A stretch of DNA of 64,000 bases from Delphinus delphis (Eukaryota; Chordata; Mammalia; Artiodactyla; Delphinidae): assembly GCF_949987515.2 (NCBI RefSeq), contig NC_082698.1, positions 3,505,455 to 3,569,454 of the forward strand. Direction: 5' to 3'. This document shows positions 46,841 through 57,020 of this stretch, in pieces (position 1 is the first letter of the stretch; each line of letters opens with the position of its first letter). The notes under the pieces were generated by a model. The model did not search any database. It worked only from the letters and a program-made list of their open reading frames with translations, and was not told the origin of the DNA. A program made the translations under genes and the position numbers.

Positions 46841-47499
46841 GGTTTCATGGACAAACAAGTTGCGGAAGCTCTGGATTACACAGAGTTTAATGACTTCTTT
46901 TACTGAGGAAGTTTTCCTGGTATTTACCATGAAAGGTGGGTCATCCATCTCTGAGAAGGCATAGAACACACAGGGTTCCTCCAACGTCACTGCTCTAGGG
47001 AAGATCAGGGAGCACACTTGGGATCAGACACTGGACAGTTGGTAGAAATGGTGATGGTACAGACGACACTCATTGACTGAAGCTGGTCATGGGTCAGGCA
47101 CCCTCTTTCTGACAGCTGCCTCACTAAACTTGTGTTCTCAGAGGTGAGATGCCTTATTCGGGTCCCGTGGCTGGTGGGTGGCCCTCCGTACTTTCAGCTG
47201 TGGCCTGTCTGGTGCCTCAGGCTGGCCTTCCTGCTCCTCACATCCAGGCTCATTGACAAAGAACTGGGATTCACTGTACTTCCCTGGATGTGGTAGGTGG
47301 GGATGCTTCATACAGCATCAGAGATAGGAGCTTCTGAAAGATTATAAGAAAAACAAATACTTCCTAAACGGGTGCCTTTTAACAAGGGCAGGGAAGGCTG
47401 GCAGTAGGCCATGGAATAGTCAGGTGGGTTCTCCTAGGGCTCCAGGCCTCTGTGGGGCACAGGAAGGATTCACGTCCAAAAGGAGGGAAAGTGGGAGGA
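46841..47499. other. Unique sequence; faint MIR near 47.1 kb
   Basis: cactcattgactgaagctgg and catgggtcaggcaccctc (47069-47107) weakly resemble antisense MIR. No gene: the 134-codon minus frame at 46613-47017 lies mostly over the L1 and L2. Confidence 0.35.
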
Positions 47500-47823
47500 G
47501 GGTGACATGTACTCCTTGCCTCACCTGCTGCTTTTGCCTCTTCCCTTCTCAAACCTGGAGCTTCCCCATCGTCCCCACAATCAAATCCAAATTCTTTATG
47601 ATGGTGTCCAGGCCCTGGTTTGTTTTTCTGGCTGTCTCAGGCTCTCATGTCATTGCTGCCCTTCCCCACAGGGACACTCCAGTCCCTCTGGACCTCTGGT
47701 GGCTCCAAGACTCTGTATCTCCTTTCTGACCTTCGTTATTTTGCATTTACTATTCCTCCTGCTTGGAATGCCCTTCTGACCTGCTTGTGGAAGCTGCATT
47801 ATTTTAAAGTCCAGATTAAGGGA

Positions 47824-48156
47824 TACTGTCTCCACATGGAAAACAAACGTAACCGTTACCAAAGGGGAAAGCGGGGGGAGGGATAAATTAGGAGTTTGGG
47901 ATTAGCAGATACAAACTACTATATATAAAATAGATGAGCAACAAGGTCCCACTGTATAGCACAGGGAACTATACTCAATATCCTGTAATAAACTATAGTG
48001 GAAAAGAATCTAAAAAATTATATATATATATATATGTATACATATATATATATATATATATATATGTATATCTGAATCACTTTGCTGTATAGCAGAAATT
48101 AACCCAACTTTGTAACTCAACTACACTTCAATAAAAAATAAAAGTTACTGCCTCCA
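47824..48156 (+). mobile_element. 5'-truncated L1 3' end inside L2, with expanded TA tract
   Basis: The element (47835-48145) reads accgttaccaaaggggaaag, gggattagcagatacaaact, gtatagcacagggaactata, ctttgctgtatagcagaaat and an A-rich tail. The duplications are tactgtctcca (47824-47834) and tactgcctcca (48146-48156). A (ta)n array at 48018-48071 sits where other copies have only a few ta units, so it expanded after insertion. Confidence 0.85.
48018..48071. repeat. TA microsatellite within L1 tail
   Basis: Alternating ta with gta and cata interruptions, over 50 bases. Confidence 0.92.
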
Positions 48157-48299
48157 AAAGCTCTGCAGGCTATTGAAGCAGATTTAACCACTCTCTTCCA
48201 TTTCAACAGTAGTTTCTCTGTACTCTTACATATGGCTTTCTGTCATTTGACTTTTCCTCCAGTTAGTCTGGTAGGCTAGAAACACTGTACTATGGAGAG

Positions 48300-48670
48300 A
48301 GTACACAGCCTTGGAACCAGGAAGATCTGAATCTGAGTTCAGGTGCCACCCCAAGCTGGCCGTATCACTTGAATGCTATTTAATGTCTCCAAGCCTCAGT
48401 TTCCTCATTTATCAAAGAGAGTTAATATTAATACTTACAGAATAGCATCCCATCTGTCTTCTTCTGTAGACAGTAAGCTCTTAAGGGCAGGGATGGCTCT
48501 TTCTTATCCATTACTGTATCCTCAGAACCTAGTACAGGGCCTGCCTATACTAGGCTCTGAGTGAACATTTGATGGATGGATGAATGAATGAAGTTGTGAG
48601 ATGGTTGTAAGCAATGAAATAGGTCATTGACATGAGGTGCTTAGCACATGGCAGGCTTCCACTACCTGGC
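48300..48670 (+). mobile_element. MIR SINE split by an L2 3' end
   Basis: The left part (48300-48450) has gaaccaggaagatctgaatc, gttcaggtgccaccc and tctccaagcctcagtttcct. The right part (48594-48670) has ggtgcttagcacatggcagg and ctggctgctgttattactc. The L2 piece between them is listed separately. Confidence 0.68.
48455..48593 (+). mobile_element. L2 3' end inserted in MIR
   Basis: gtagacagtaagctcttaag, ggcagggatggctctttct, tactgtatcctcagaaccta, gtacagggcctgcctatact and the gatggatggatgaatgaatg terminus are the sense L2 end. Confidence 0.75.
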
Positions 48671-48969
48671 TGCTGTTATTACTCAGTGGAACGTGACCAT
48701 TGCGCCAACTTCAGGAGTTATGGCTGTGGAGGCTGGGGAACAAGCCTTGTTCATTGCCGTCCTCTCAGCTAGACCCTCCCTTCCGTGTGGCAAGCGTCCC
48801 AGGACGCTGAGTATGACTTTGCGATCATTGCAACCGGAAACAAACCTCAGACAGAAAACGAAACAGAGGAGCTGCCTCCTCTCTTGGAGCTCGTGTGTCC
48901 ACACTGTGACACTGTGAGCCCAGCGGCCACGTAACACGTATGTTTTATTGCCGAGTAGAGATGGACTAA
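48671..48969. other. Unique sequence, nothing recognised
   Basis: 89- and 84-codon frames on opposite strands mirror each other. No product recognised. Confidence 0.4.
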
Positions 48970-49190
48970 TAGTTTACGTTAATTGGGCACTTGCTACGGG
49001 GTAGTCCTTGCATTTTATTTTTTATTTTTAACTTATTTTATCCTGACGACAACCCAGTAGGAAGTCATAGTACTCTTCTGGATAAACAGACAGGAAAGCA
49101 AAGCTCATGGAACTTTCTCAAGGTCACACAGCTGGGAAGGTGGAGCTGTGATGCAGACCCAGGAGGTGTGAGGACAGGATGCGAACAGGA
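48970..49190 (-). mobile_element. MIR SINE remnant
   Basis: aattgggcacttgctacggg, cctgacgacaacccagtagg, ctcaaggtcacacagctggg and tgcagacccaggaggtgtg are antisense MIR. Confidence 0.75.
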
Positions 49191-49339
49191 GGGACTTGGC
49201 TCCTTCGTAGCAGTAGAACTGCGGGACGGTGTAGAACCATTGAGATACATCTTATAACAGCATCTGCCCTGGGAGTATGTGCAAAAAGGACAGTAGGATT
49301 CTAAGGGAACAACACTTGAGTGGTGGGTGGGTAAAACGG
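49191..49339. other. Short spacer
   Basis: No feature recognised between the two MIR copies. Confidence 0.4.
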
Positions 49340-49490
49340 GAAAAAGCTGGCTTTGGGGTCTGACGGGCCTGGCTTTCCTCATTATCTGCATGAAGACCTA
49401 GGACAAGTCACTTCTCCTAGATTCAGTTGTTTTCCTTTAATAAGGGACCTTATATTATCTACCTAACTGGGTGGTGATGAGTTTTTAACG
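49340..49490 (+). mobile_element. MIR SINE remnant
   Basis: tggggtctgacgggcctggc, gacctaggacaagtcacttc and tatctacctaactgggtgg follow sense MIR, in opposite orientation to the copy 150 bases upstream. Confidence 0.65.
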
Positions 49491-49967
49491 TGATAGTGGT
49501 GACAGTTTCTGGTCCAGGTAGGATGTCAATGGAAGTTGGTTCAGTTCCTTCCAAGGGGCAACCCCCAGAGCAGCCCCAAGTCCTCTGGGAAGTAGTTTTG
49601 TCTCCGCTGGACTCCAACCCTTCCCGATGGAGCCCACTTTCACTTTCTGAGGGATTTGCAGGATGCTGGAAATAGAGAACAATTACCCGTCTGCTTTGAC
49701 TTAGGGCAACTTTGCTCTGTCTAGACTCGTGGAGGCTGCCACGTGATGCATGGCCTCTGTCGGCATCATGGGCACCCCTCCAGCTCTCCTCTTCTCACTG
49801 CTCAGGCCACTGGACCCCATCCAGTGATCTAGCTCTGTCCAGCCTGGGGACCTGCCTCTACTCAGGGAAGATTCTATATCAACTTCTTGTAGATAAAACA
49901 CTTGCAGCTTCTTGGAGTTTCTCTGGGAAAATGGTTCTCAGAGGTTGTTTGCAAATGTGAATTAACC
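49491..49967. other. Unique sequence, nothing recognised
   Basis: Frames of 61-82 codons, unrecognised. Confidence 0.4.
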
Positions 49968-50105
49968 AAAGCACTGGTTAAATGCAAATTATGGGGTCCC
50001 CCACCCCTCCAGTCTCAATCAGTGGGTCTGGAGTGAGGGTACAGGCATCTGGGTTTGTAATGAGCAGATGGTCTGAGCACCGCCCTTTGAGAAATACTGC
50101 TCTGG
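49968..50105 (+). mobile_element. MER20-type hAT DNA transposon remnant
   Basis: gcaaattatggggtccccca, caatcagtgggtctggagtg, ggtacaggcatctgggttt and ccctttgagaaatactgctc follow the MER20 pattern and its terminal ttgagaaccactg-like end. MER20 copies have been reported as regulatory elements in eutherian mammals. Whether this one is active is unknown. Confidence 0.68.
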
Positions 50106-50932
50106 ATATGAGTGACCCACTCGTCTCTGTTTGTCTGGGACATTGCATGGTCCTGGGCAAGGCAGGACAGATGGTCACCCTAAATATATGTAAATTCAGG
50201 CTCTTTGGGAATCCTAGGGACCATCTACCTGGGCTTCAAGTAAGGTCTCTCATTCTCAGTTCCTGCCTGCCTTATTTCCTAAGATGACCTGCCATCCAAT
50301 GACTGGATGACACACTCAGCCCACTGATGGGGACACACAATAGCCAGCGGCTGGACGTCCACTGCTCCTTGCTTACTGGGATACAGCTATGGCAGCTCTG
50401 TCCTCTCCAGGCCCCCTTCTGCCTGCCAGGCTGCACGTGGTCCCATTACCAGCAGGTGGGTCCGGCTCCCCAGCACCTGCCCCACCACGGGGCATGTTGA
50501 AGTCCATGTGCTGGTCCCTCCAGCTTCCTCTACCCTCAGCCGCATGGGAAGGCAGGACAGCATGACCTTTCCTGCAGAGAACGGGAGCTGAGGTGCCACA
50601 GAGCCCTGGTTTTCCAATTTGAGCTATTGCTGAGCCTGTAATATCTCTGCCATTCATTGGAGGAGCCACTGCTCTGCTAGCATTGAATTCGTTACTCATT
50701 AAAGCAGTTTGAAGTAAGGCACAGTGTGTCCTAAAAGGTGCCGTATGAAACCAAATTAAGTATATTTCAGTACAAGTGCACTCAGCCAGTTGTTCCCAAG
50801 AAAACCTGATAATTAGGACTCTAACTTAGTGCGATGGTGTAACCTAGCCCAGAAAAGATGCTTATTATAGCCATGCCATTCACACAGGCATTTATGAAAA
50901 TGTTTCAAGTACATAGAAATATTTTAGGAGTG
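50106..50932. other. Unique sequence, nothing recognised
   Basis: A 108-codon minus frame (50373-50699) lies in a GC-rich patch and is unrecognised. Confidence 0.4.
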
Positions 50933-50970
50933 TATAGGTTGGCTCGAAAAATCAGTTTGGGTTGAAGATT
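50933..50970. mobile_element. Possible mariner terminal-repeat remnant
   Basis: taggttggctcgaaaaatca followed by gtttgggttgaag resembles the terminal inverted repeat of mariner elements common in ruminants and whales (taggttggccaaaaagttcg-like). Only one end is recognisable. Confidence 0.4.
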
Positions 50971-51163
50971 GGCATTCGGCATCTCAACCTCTGCCTCCGT
51001 AGAAATTGTTGCAGTTACTTTTTTCTTTCATAGTCTCTGTTCTTCCTCTCTTCTCTCTTTCTCGTAAAGTCAGTTTTGCTTTTTCCAGTTTCAAGCACAA
51101 ACTTTGGTGTTCTTCCTTTTCAGGTTCCCCGTGTTAAAAAACCAGCTTCCTATGAATAGTCAC
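50971..51163. other. T-rich spacer
   Basis: Pyrimidine-rich (ttcttcctctcttctctctt). No gene. Confidence 0.4.
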
Positions 51164-51535
51164 TGCATCAGTCAGCTTGGGCTCCAGGACAAAATACCCC
51201 AGACGGGGTGGCTTAAACAACAGACATTTATTCCTCGTGGTTCTGAAGGCTGGACGTCTGAGATCAGGGAGCCAGCGTGTCGGGTTCTGGTGAGCCTCCC
51301 TTCCTGGCCTGTAGATGGCCATCTCCTCTCATGGCAGGAAGAGAGAGTAGGAGGGAGCTCCCTCCCATCTCTTCTTCTCAGGGCACTGGTCCCATCGTGA
51401 GAAGCCCACCTTCAGAGCCTCATCCAGCCCCAGTCACTTCCCAAAGGCCCCACCTCCTAATACCATCGCATTGGGGGTTGGAGCTTCAACATAGGAATTG
51501 TGGGAGCGACACAAACATTCAGTGCATAAGAGTCA
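51164..51535 (-). mobile_element. MaLR-type solo LTR (MLT1-like), near full length
   Basis: Antisense landmarks are gtcagcttgggctccaggac, aaataccccagacggggtgg, cttaaacaacagacattta, ttctgaaggctggacgtct, gtagatggccatctcctctc, ccaaaggccccacctcctaa, gcattgggggttggagcttc and gcgacacaaacattcagtgc. No gag, pro or pol neighbours it. Frames of 62-137 codons across it are LTR shadows. Confidence 0.82.
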
Positions 51536-54043
51536 TGTTTTACAAAGTGCTTCCCCCAGTGTGTTCTAATCTGCTTGGGGTAAGTAGTGGCACATCCAAA
51601 CTAAAGTATTCACCCTGTAGATACAGAGATACCAAGGGCAAAAGACATCCATCCCAAATGCCACAGGGCTCTTTGTCGTGCACGTGTTGAGGCTGGACCA
51701 GAGGCTGATGAGCAAGCAGTGTTGCCCTGAGCTCTTCTGTTTTCTCAGCACTAAGGACACCATGTCGACTTGTGTACCAGGCATTCCCTAAGGTGGCCGC
51801 AGCCCAGGGGGTGGGGGGGCGTCCTTGAGTGGGGGCAGAGGTCAAGGTGGACTTGCCAACGTGTACTCGGTTCCTCCCTCCATCCCTGGGGCCTCTCCAC
51901 ACTGTTCTGTATTCCGGGTGATTCTGGCGTCTACAGCCATCTCCATGTTGAGCGATCACTGTGGGCGCCCTTAAAATATCAGACCTCACTCAGGACATTT
52001 CTGAAAACTTGCCACAAAGACATAAACTTTCCTTCACAGAGTTTTTCACTCTAAGGAGCCTTTGAGCATTTTAAAATTCCCATAGGTAGACATGCGATTT
52101 TCTCTGATTATTTAGGAAGCAATGGACCACTAGGCAGTGTATTAAAATGGCCTTCAAGTGGACCCCACTTGAAAGGCGGCTCCTGACACTCAGGCTTGGG
52201 GATGCTCAGACTCCTTCCACGGGGTCCGCAGAGGTGTCAGCAAGCTCTTTCCAGCCAGCTCCACAGGCCCACTCCAGTTTTCTTCCTGTGTCCCCCTGCC
52301 TCTTCTGGCCCATAACAGATGCTGAACTCACCGCCAACAGCAGTGTCCAGGCATTATCTATGTGAATATATCCTGAAACCAGTGCTGGGTCCCTCCAAAG
52401 CAGCAATCACTCAGCTGTTTGCATGCGGACTTCTGTGCTGGGTCTGAAGCTATAGTATGGCTGGTAGGTGGCTCACAGGCTAGTGAGAAAGAAACACCGA
52501 GCTGGACTTGTAGGAGAGTGTGATTGGTCCAGACAGCAGATGCACAGGTGCAGGGGAGCGTGGAAGCCCAGGGGACGTGACCATCCTTCGTTTGGCAGCT
52601 AACTGTTCTCCCCGGCTGGGCACAGAGGAGCTCCAGCCAAGCCATGCAGATCCATCTAATGGGAGGCTGGCCCAGCTGGTCCAGGCTTCCAGTGCATTGA
52701 GTCTCACTGGGGTCGGACTCGTGCCCAGTCTGCCATATTGAGCTGAACGTGCCCCAGCCGGTCTTGCTGGGAAGCTGAGCCCAAGGCCACGGTTACTTCA
52801 TGGTCTTCACTCTGCTGGACCGGGTCCTCCTTCGCTCCCAGAGAAGAAAGGCCAAGACAAACTCAGTCTTGGTCCCTGGAAAAGTAGAAAATGAAAAACC
52901 CAGTAGGTGAGAAAGTTTGTGTCTTAGGAGGTGTCAGACCATGGTGAGAATATTGCGGCTTTAGGACTTGATCGGAGGATGACTTCCTGTGATGCTCAGA
53001 AACGTGAGCCCCTTGGTTGCCACTAAGTGCACCTGGGGAGGAAGGCGGAGGCCACGTTGCAGGCAGAATACCAGAGCCAGAGGCCAACTTTCTCCATGTG
53101 GTTCCCCCTCTGGGGTTTTCCAAGAGGCATCTGGGCACCTGGTAAAAGAGAATGTCCTCTGGAAGCCCAGGGTTTCCTTGACAGAGGAAAGCAGGGCTAG
53201 GCGGGAAGGATGCTGTGTCCCTGTCACTCTGTATCAGGCCTTTTCACAGGAAGACACATCGTCTGAGCACAACAGACCTGATGTGTTCTCAGTTGCTATT
53301 TATTTTATTTGAAAGCAGTTTTCCTGTTCTAGACCTAGGTCCCTCTGGTCGATTAGAAAATTCATAAATACCGGTCATTGTAGGAACACATTTTAAAAAT
53401 TCATTGACTGCAGCAATTCACCCAGAACTCTGTGCCCAGCTTTCAAGCACGAATCTGGTCTAAATTGAAATGCCTCAGCTCAAAGTTGCTGTAAAGCCGC
53501 TATGAATTATTGTAACGCCAACTCACTCTGAATTTGTGAGCTTACTCAGAAGGACCCACATGTATCTACAATAGTTTTCGTGTTTTTTTCCTCGCGTGTG
53601 TTTAGTAACAACAGTCTCCTTAAATCGTAGTGGCAGATCGCCAGAGGAAAGAGAGGCGTTAATGAGACTTGGTGTAAGTGGAGGGAGTGCAGGACTGACA
53701 GTTTTCCGTAGTGTGGTTGGCACTGGATCGAAAAGGCGGATGCTGGCCGATCACCTTCGGTCATGATGTAAGCAGAGTGATGGGGAAGATCCCAGGACCA
53801 CTGAGGAATTGCACTGGCCCTGGGAGGCAGAGGGAGACCATGGACTGCTCATCACTCCAGGCTCTCAGGTGAAATATGAGAACAGTGACAAGCAGACGTG
53901 AATGATACCCCGGTGACAGCACACCAGGGTTTGCAAGGAGCCGACCCAGGGCAGGGTACTGTGTCCACCGGGGAGGTGGAGAGAGCAGCTCGGGCTCCCG
54001 GGAGCCTCTGTGTCTTTCAGGAAGGATGTTTGCAGAATGCATT
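51536..54043. other. Long GC-richer unique stretch, no supported gene
   Basis: Many mutually overlapping frames of 60-149 codons on both strands (the longest is 149 codons, 51540-51989 minus). This is a signature of low stop density rather than of genes. No recognised domain, no clear transposon, and no convincing exon chain. It remains the largest part of the window that I cannot explain. Confidence 0.38.
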
Positions 54044-54588
54044 GATAACTTGCTATTTTTTTTTATTGGAGTCTAGTTGATTTACAATGTTGTGTTAGTT
54101 TCAGGTGTTACAACATAGTGATTCAGTTATACATACACTTATATTCATTCTTTTTTAGATTCTTGTCCCATATCGGTTATTACGGAATACTGAGTAGAGT
54201 TCCCTGGGCTATACAGTAGGTCCTTGTTGGTTATCTATTTTATATATAGTAGTGTGTATATGTTAACCTCAAACTCCTAATTCATCCCTCTTCCCCCACA
54301 TTTCCGCTTTGGTAACCATAAGTTTGTTTTCAAAATCCGTGAGTCTCTTTTTGTTTTGTAAATAAGTTCACTTATATCATTTTTAAAAATTAGGTTCCAC
54401 ATATGAGTGATATCATATGATATTTGTCTTTCTCTGTCTGACTTACTTCACTTAATGTGGCAATCTCTAGGTCCATCCATGTTGCTGTAAATGGCATTAT
54501 TTCGTTCTTTTTAATGGCTGAGTAATATTCCATTGTGTACATGTACCACATCTTCTTTATCCATTCCTCTGGATGACTAGCTATTTTT
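54044..54588 (-). mobile_element. L1 3' end, antisense, with 17-bp duplication
   Basis: Poly-T at 54056-54064 leads into attggagtctagttgattta, caacatagtgattcagttat, tacagtaggtccttgttggt, cacatatgagtgatatcata, ctctgtctgacttacttcac, aggtccatccatgttgctgt and taccacatcttctttatcca. The duplications gataacttgctattttt (54044-54060) and gatgactagctattttt (54572-54588) match at 15 of 17 bases. It carries no ORF2 catalytic domain. Confidence 0.9.
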
Positions 54589-55439
54589 ACAGAGGTCTTC
54601 TCTTTCGCCCTTTGGCTTCTGGGGTGTGAGATGGCCTTTGGAACTTTAGGTGCTGGTTTTCCATTGATAGCTTATTCGTGTCCTTTACTAGTACTCTTTT
54701 CTCTTATTCAGCCGTTTCTCTACTCAGTGGCATGTTTTTCAGAAAACAGACAATAAAAGGCTAACTCAATCCTGTCACTTTCAGGGAGTCTGTGGATAAG
54801 CTGGATACAGGGGAACCTGAGTTATTGGGTTGATGGAAACTTTGGAGATCATCTTTTCTATCCAGTGGCCTCTGCTCCTCTGACAGCTGTAGGACAGATT
54901 TCATTTTCTCCATAAAGCCAGAGCCACACTCCGGCTGCTCCTATTAACCACCAAGAAGTGGGAGACAGGGTGAAGTGGAATACATTTACACTCCATCGCC
55001 GCAAAAATAAAACGTCATTTCCCAATGTCTTGGAGTATAGACAGCCAGAGTCAGGAATCACGGGAGATTTCCGTATCATCAATGGAAATGCAAGACCTTT
55101 GTCCCAGGGAAACACACGAGGACAAAGAGGGGCCTAAGGAGTACACGAGTGCGGGAGCTTGTGGGCGCCCGGACCTCCTTAGCAGAGTTGACGTGAAGAT
55201 TGAAATTTCTGTATTACCAGTAGGTAGTCAACATTCAGGAGATGAGAGCAAAAGAGAAGAAAAATCCGTTCCCGTTAACAGCGACAGAAAGTCACCTTTC
55301 AGACTTGCCTCCTGCACAAAATAGAAAACAATAAGATGTGGCCAGCGTGGGGCAGACGCGTTCATGCCACCACCTCCTACAGTGTTTACCTGGGAAGCAA
55401 GGAGTTTCCATGGGGTTTGCTTCATGCTTCTTGTCTTAG
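54589..55439. other. Unique sequence, nothing recognised
   Basis: A 99-codon plus frame (55025-55324) and an 85-codon minus frame are unrecognised. Confidence 0.4.
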
Positions 55440-56480
55440 CCCATAGATCACGTTGAGCTTATGGAAGACTGATCAATTTCAGTTCATGTTAAAAATTAGT
55501 TCAAGACCATTTTGGAGAAAAATAGTCCTTTTCTGCTATTTCCGAGTAATGACCTGCCATCCGATTCGCAATCTTTCTCTCGTTTATATTCCCTGGCTCT
55601 GGGAGAAACTTCCCTAATGGGTTAGACTGAGCATTGTAACCCCTGAAATTAAATGCTGGTGTTTAAAACTTCATTTTTATAAGAAGAACTTGACATTAAT
55701 AATTTTTATACCTTTGATTAAATAACTAAAAATACATTATTATTGGGTTAATAATTACTCTAGATATGTTCAGATTTTTGACGATTTCACTGCATTATTA
55801 TGGCACAGAAGCAAAATTTCACTCATATATTTGACTTAAATGGCAGTCTTTAGGGATTTGAATCAGAAATTATAAGTTCTACTGCAATTTACATGTTAAG
55901 TTCTGTAACCCCGAGATAGTTCAACCGTTTGTTAAAAAAAACAGTAGGTGGCCTGTGGTCTGATTTTCAATGAATAATTTTATTTTACATCCAGCACAAG
56001 GTCCAGCTGAATGTTTCATTACATTAAAATTTCACCGAGTGACATAAACCTTGTAATTAAAAAGCGCTAACGTTTTATAGAGTGCCCAGATAATTTTGGA
56101 AAACATTGACACATTCCTTCAAGATGTGGCTGGGCTAGAACTACAGAAATGTTGTCACATCACATCCTTGGATATATTTTCATTTAAATTGTTTAAGCTG
56201 TGATTCTTTTTTTCCTTTCCCAATGAGGAATCAAAGAATTCAATGGAAATGAGGAATTATGTGATGACTGATCACCTGACTTTTGGAACATATTCCAAAA
56301 TCATTTAAACATGGTTGTATGTTTCTGCATTATAATTCATTTCTGTTGGGTGCTTTTTTTATTATTTTCAGATAGCTCACGGTTTAGTACTGTTGCCTTG
56401 TTAATCTCACATTTGTTTAATTAGTAGCGCTTCTCTGGCATGCCTTAATAAAGGGTGGAAAACAGCACTTCATAGCAGTC
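55440..56480. promoter_or_regulatory. Candidate conserved non-coding element cluster
   Basis: About 1 kb of repeat-free AT-rich sequence with no frame above 60 codons and many TAAT words (cattaataatttttatacc, gggttaataattactctag, gaatcagaaattataag, ccttgtaattaaaaagcgc, gtttaattagtagcgcttc). The texture is like the 36-40 kb and 59-60 kb blocks. Regulatory function is inferred only. Confidence 0.36.
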
Positions 56481-57000
56481 ACCTGTCTCCTGCAAGAAAT
56501 CCCAGAATTACCCATGCCATCCGAGATCCCAAAATACCCATCTTGCCCACGGGCACCCGTAGGGTCTGCAATGTACTGACATTATTCTTAGACACACTGC
56601 CTGGGACTTCTAGGAATGGTGTCCCAGCAACGACCAATCAGTAACCACCTATGAACCAGCGCCACCGTATACATTGGGGCAGGGACTACTACTTCTGGGA
56701 GACATTGAAAAAAACACATCACCTTCTGTGTTCAAAGCAGAGGGGGAATGAAAGAGACAGCCAACGATGGCACCTAGCCATTCACAAGTAGAGAGAGCTC
56801 CTGGGAGCACAAGCAAGTACCATGCAGCCTCAGAGACACTGCCTGTCCTTCTCTGTGGGCCTGGAAAAGGTCTTTGAGTCCCCATCTGTGGGGACCAGAC
56901 AGAGGCGTATTTCCTGGTGAGGAGAAACCTAGACCTTTTGTGTCCTTGTAGCATTCTTCGGATGTTGTTGTCTTTCTTGCTTTGTATTTGTGTATATATT
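56481..57000. other. Unique sequence, nothing recognised
   Basis: Minus frames of 97 and 124 codons overlap and start in the GT tract. Not recognised. Confidence 0.4.
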
Positions 57001-57020
57001 GGTGTGTGTGTGTGTGTGTG
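57001..57020. repeat. GT microsatellite
   Basis: Nine to ten gt units. Confidence 0.9.

Larger units (their letters stand above)
47500..48230 (+). mobile_element. L2 LINE 3' region, sense, split by L1
   Basis: Before the break come tcaaatccaaattctttatg, gtccaggccctggtttgttt, ccttcgttattttgcattta, cctgcttggaatgcccttct and taaagtccagattaaggg. After it, ctgcctccaaaagctctgc probably continues. Frames of 70-101 codons here are L2 remnants. Confidence 0.7.

Noticed and set aside
51277..51690. 137-codon plus-strand frame
   Set aside because: It begins inside an antisense MLT1-like LTR and has no recognisable domain.
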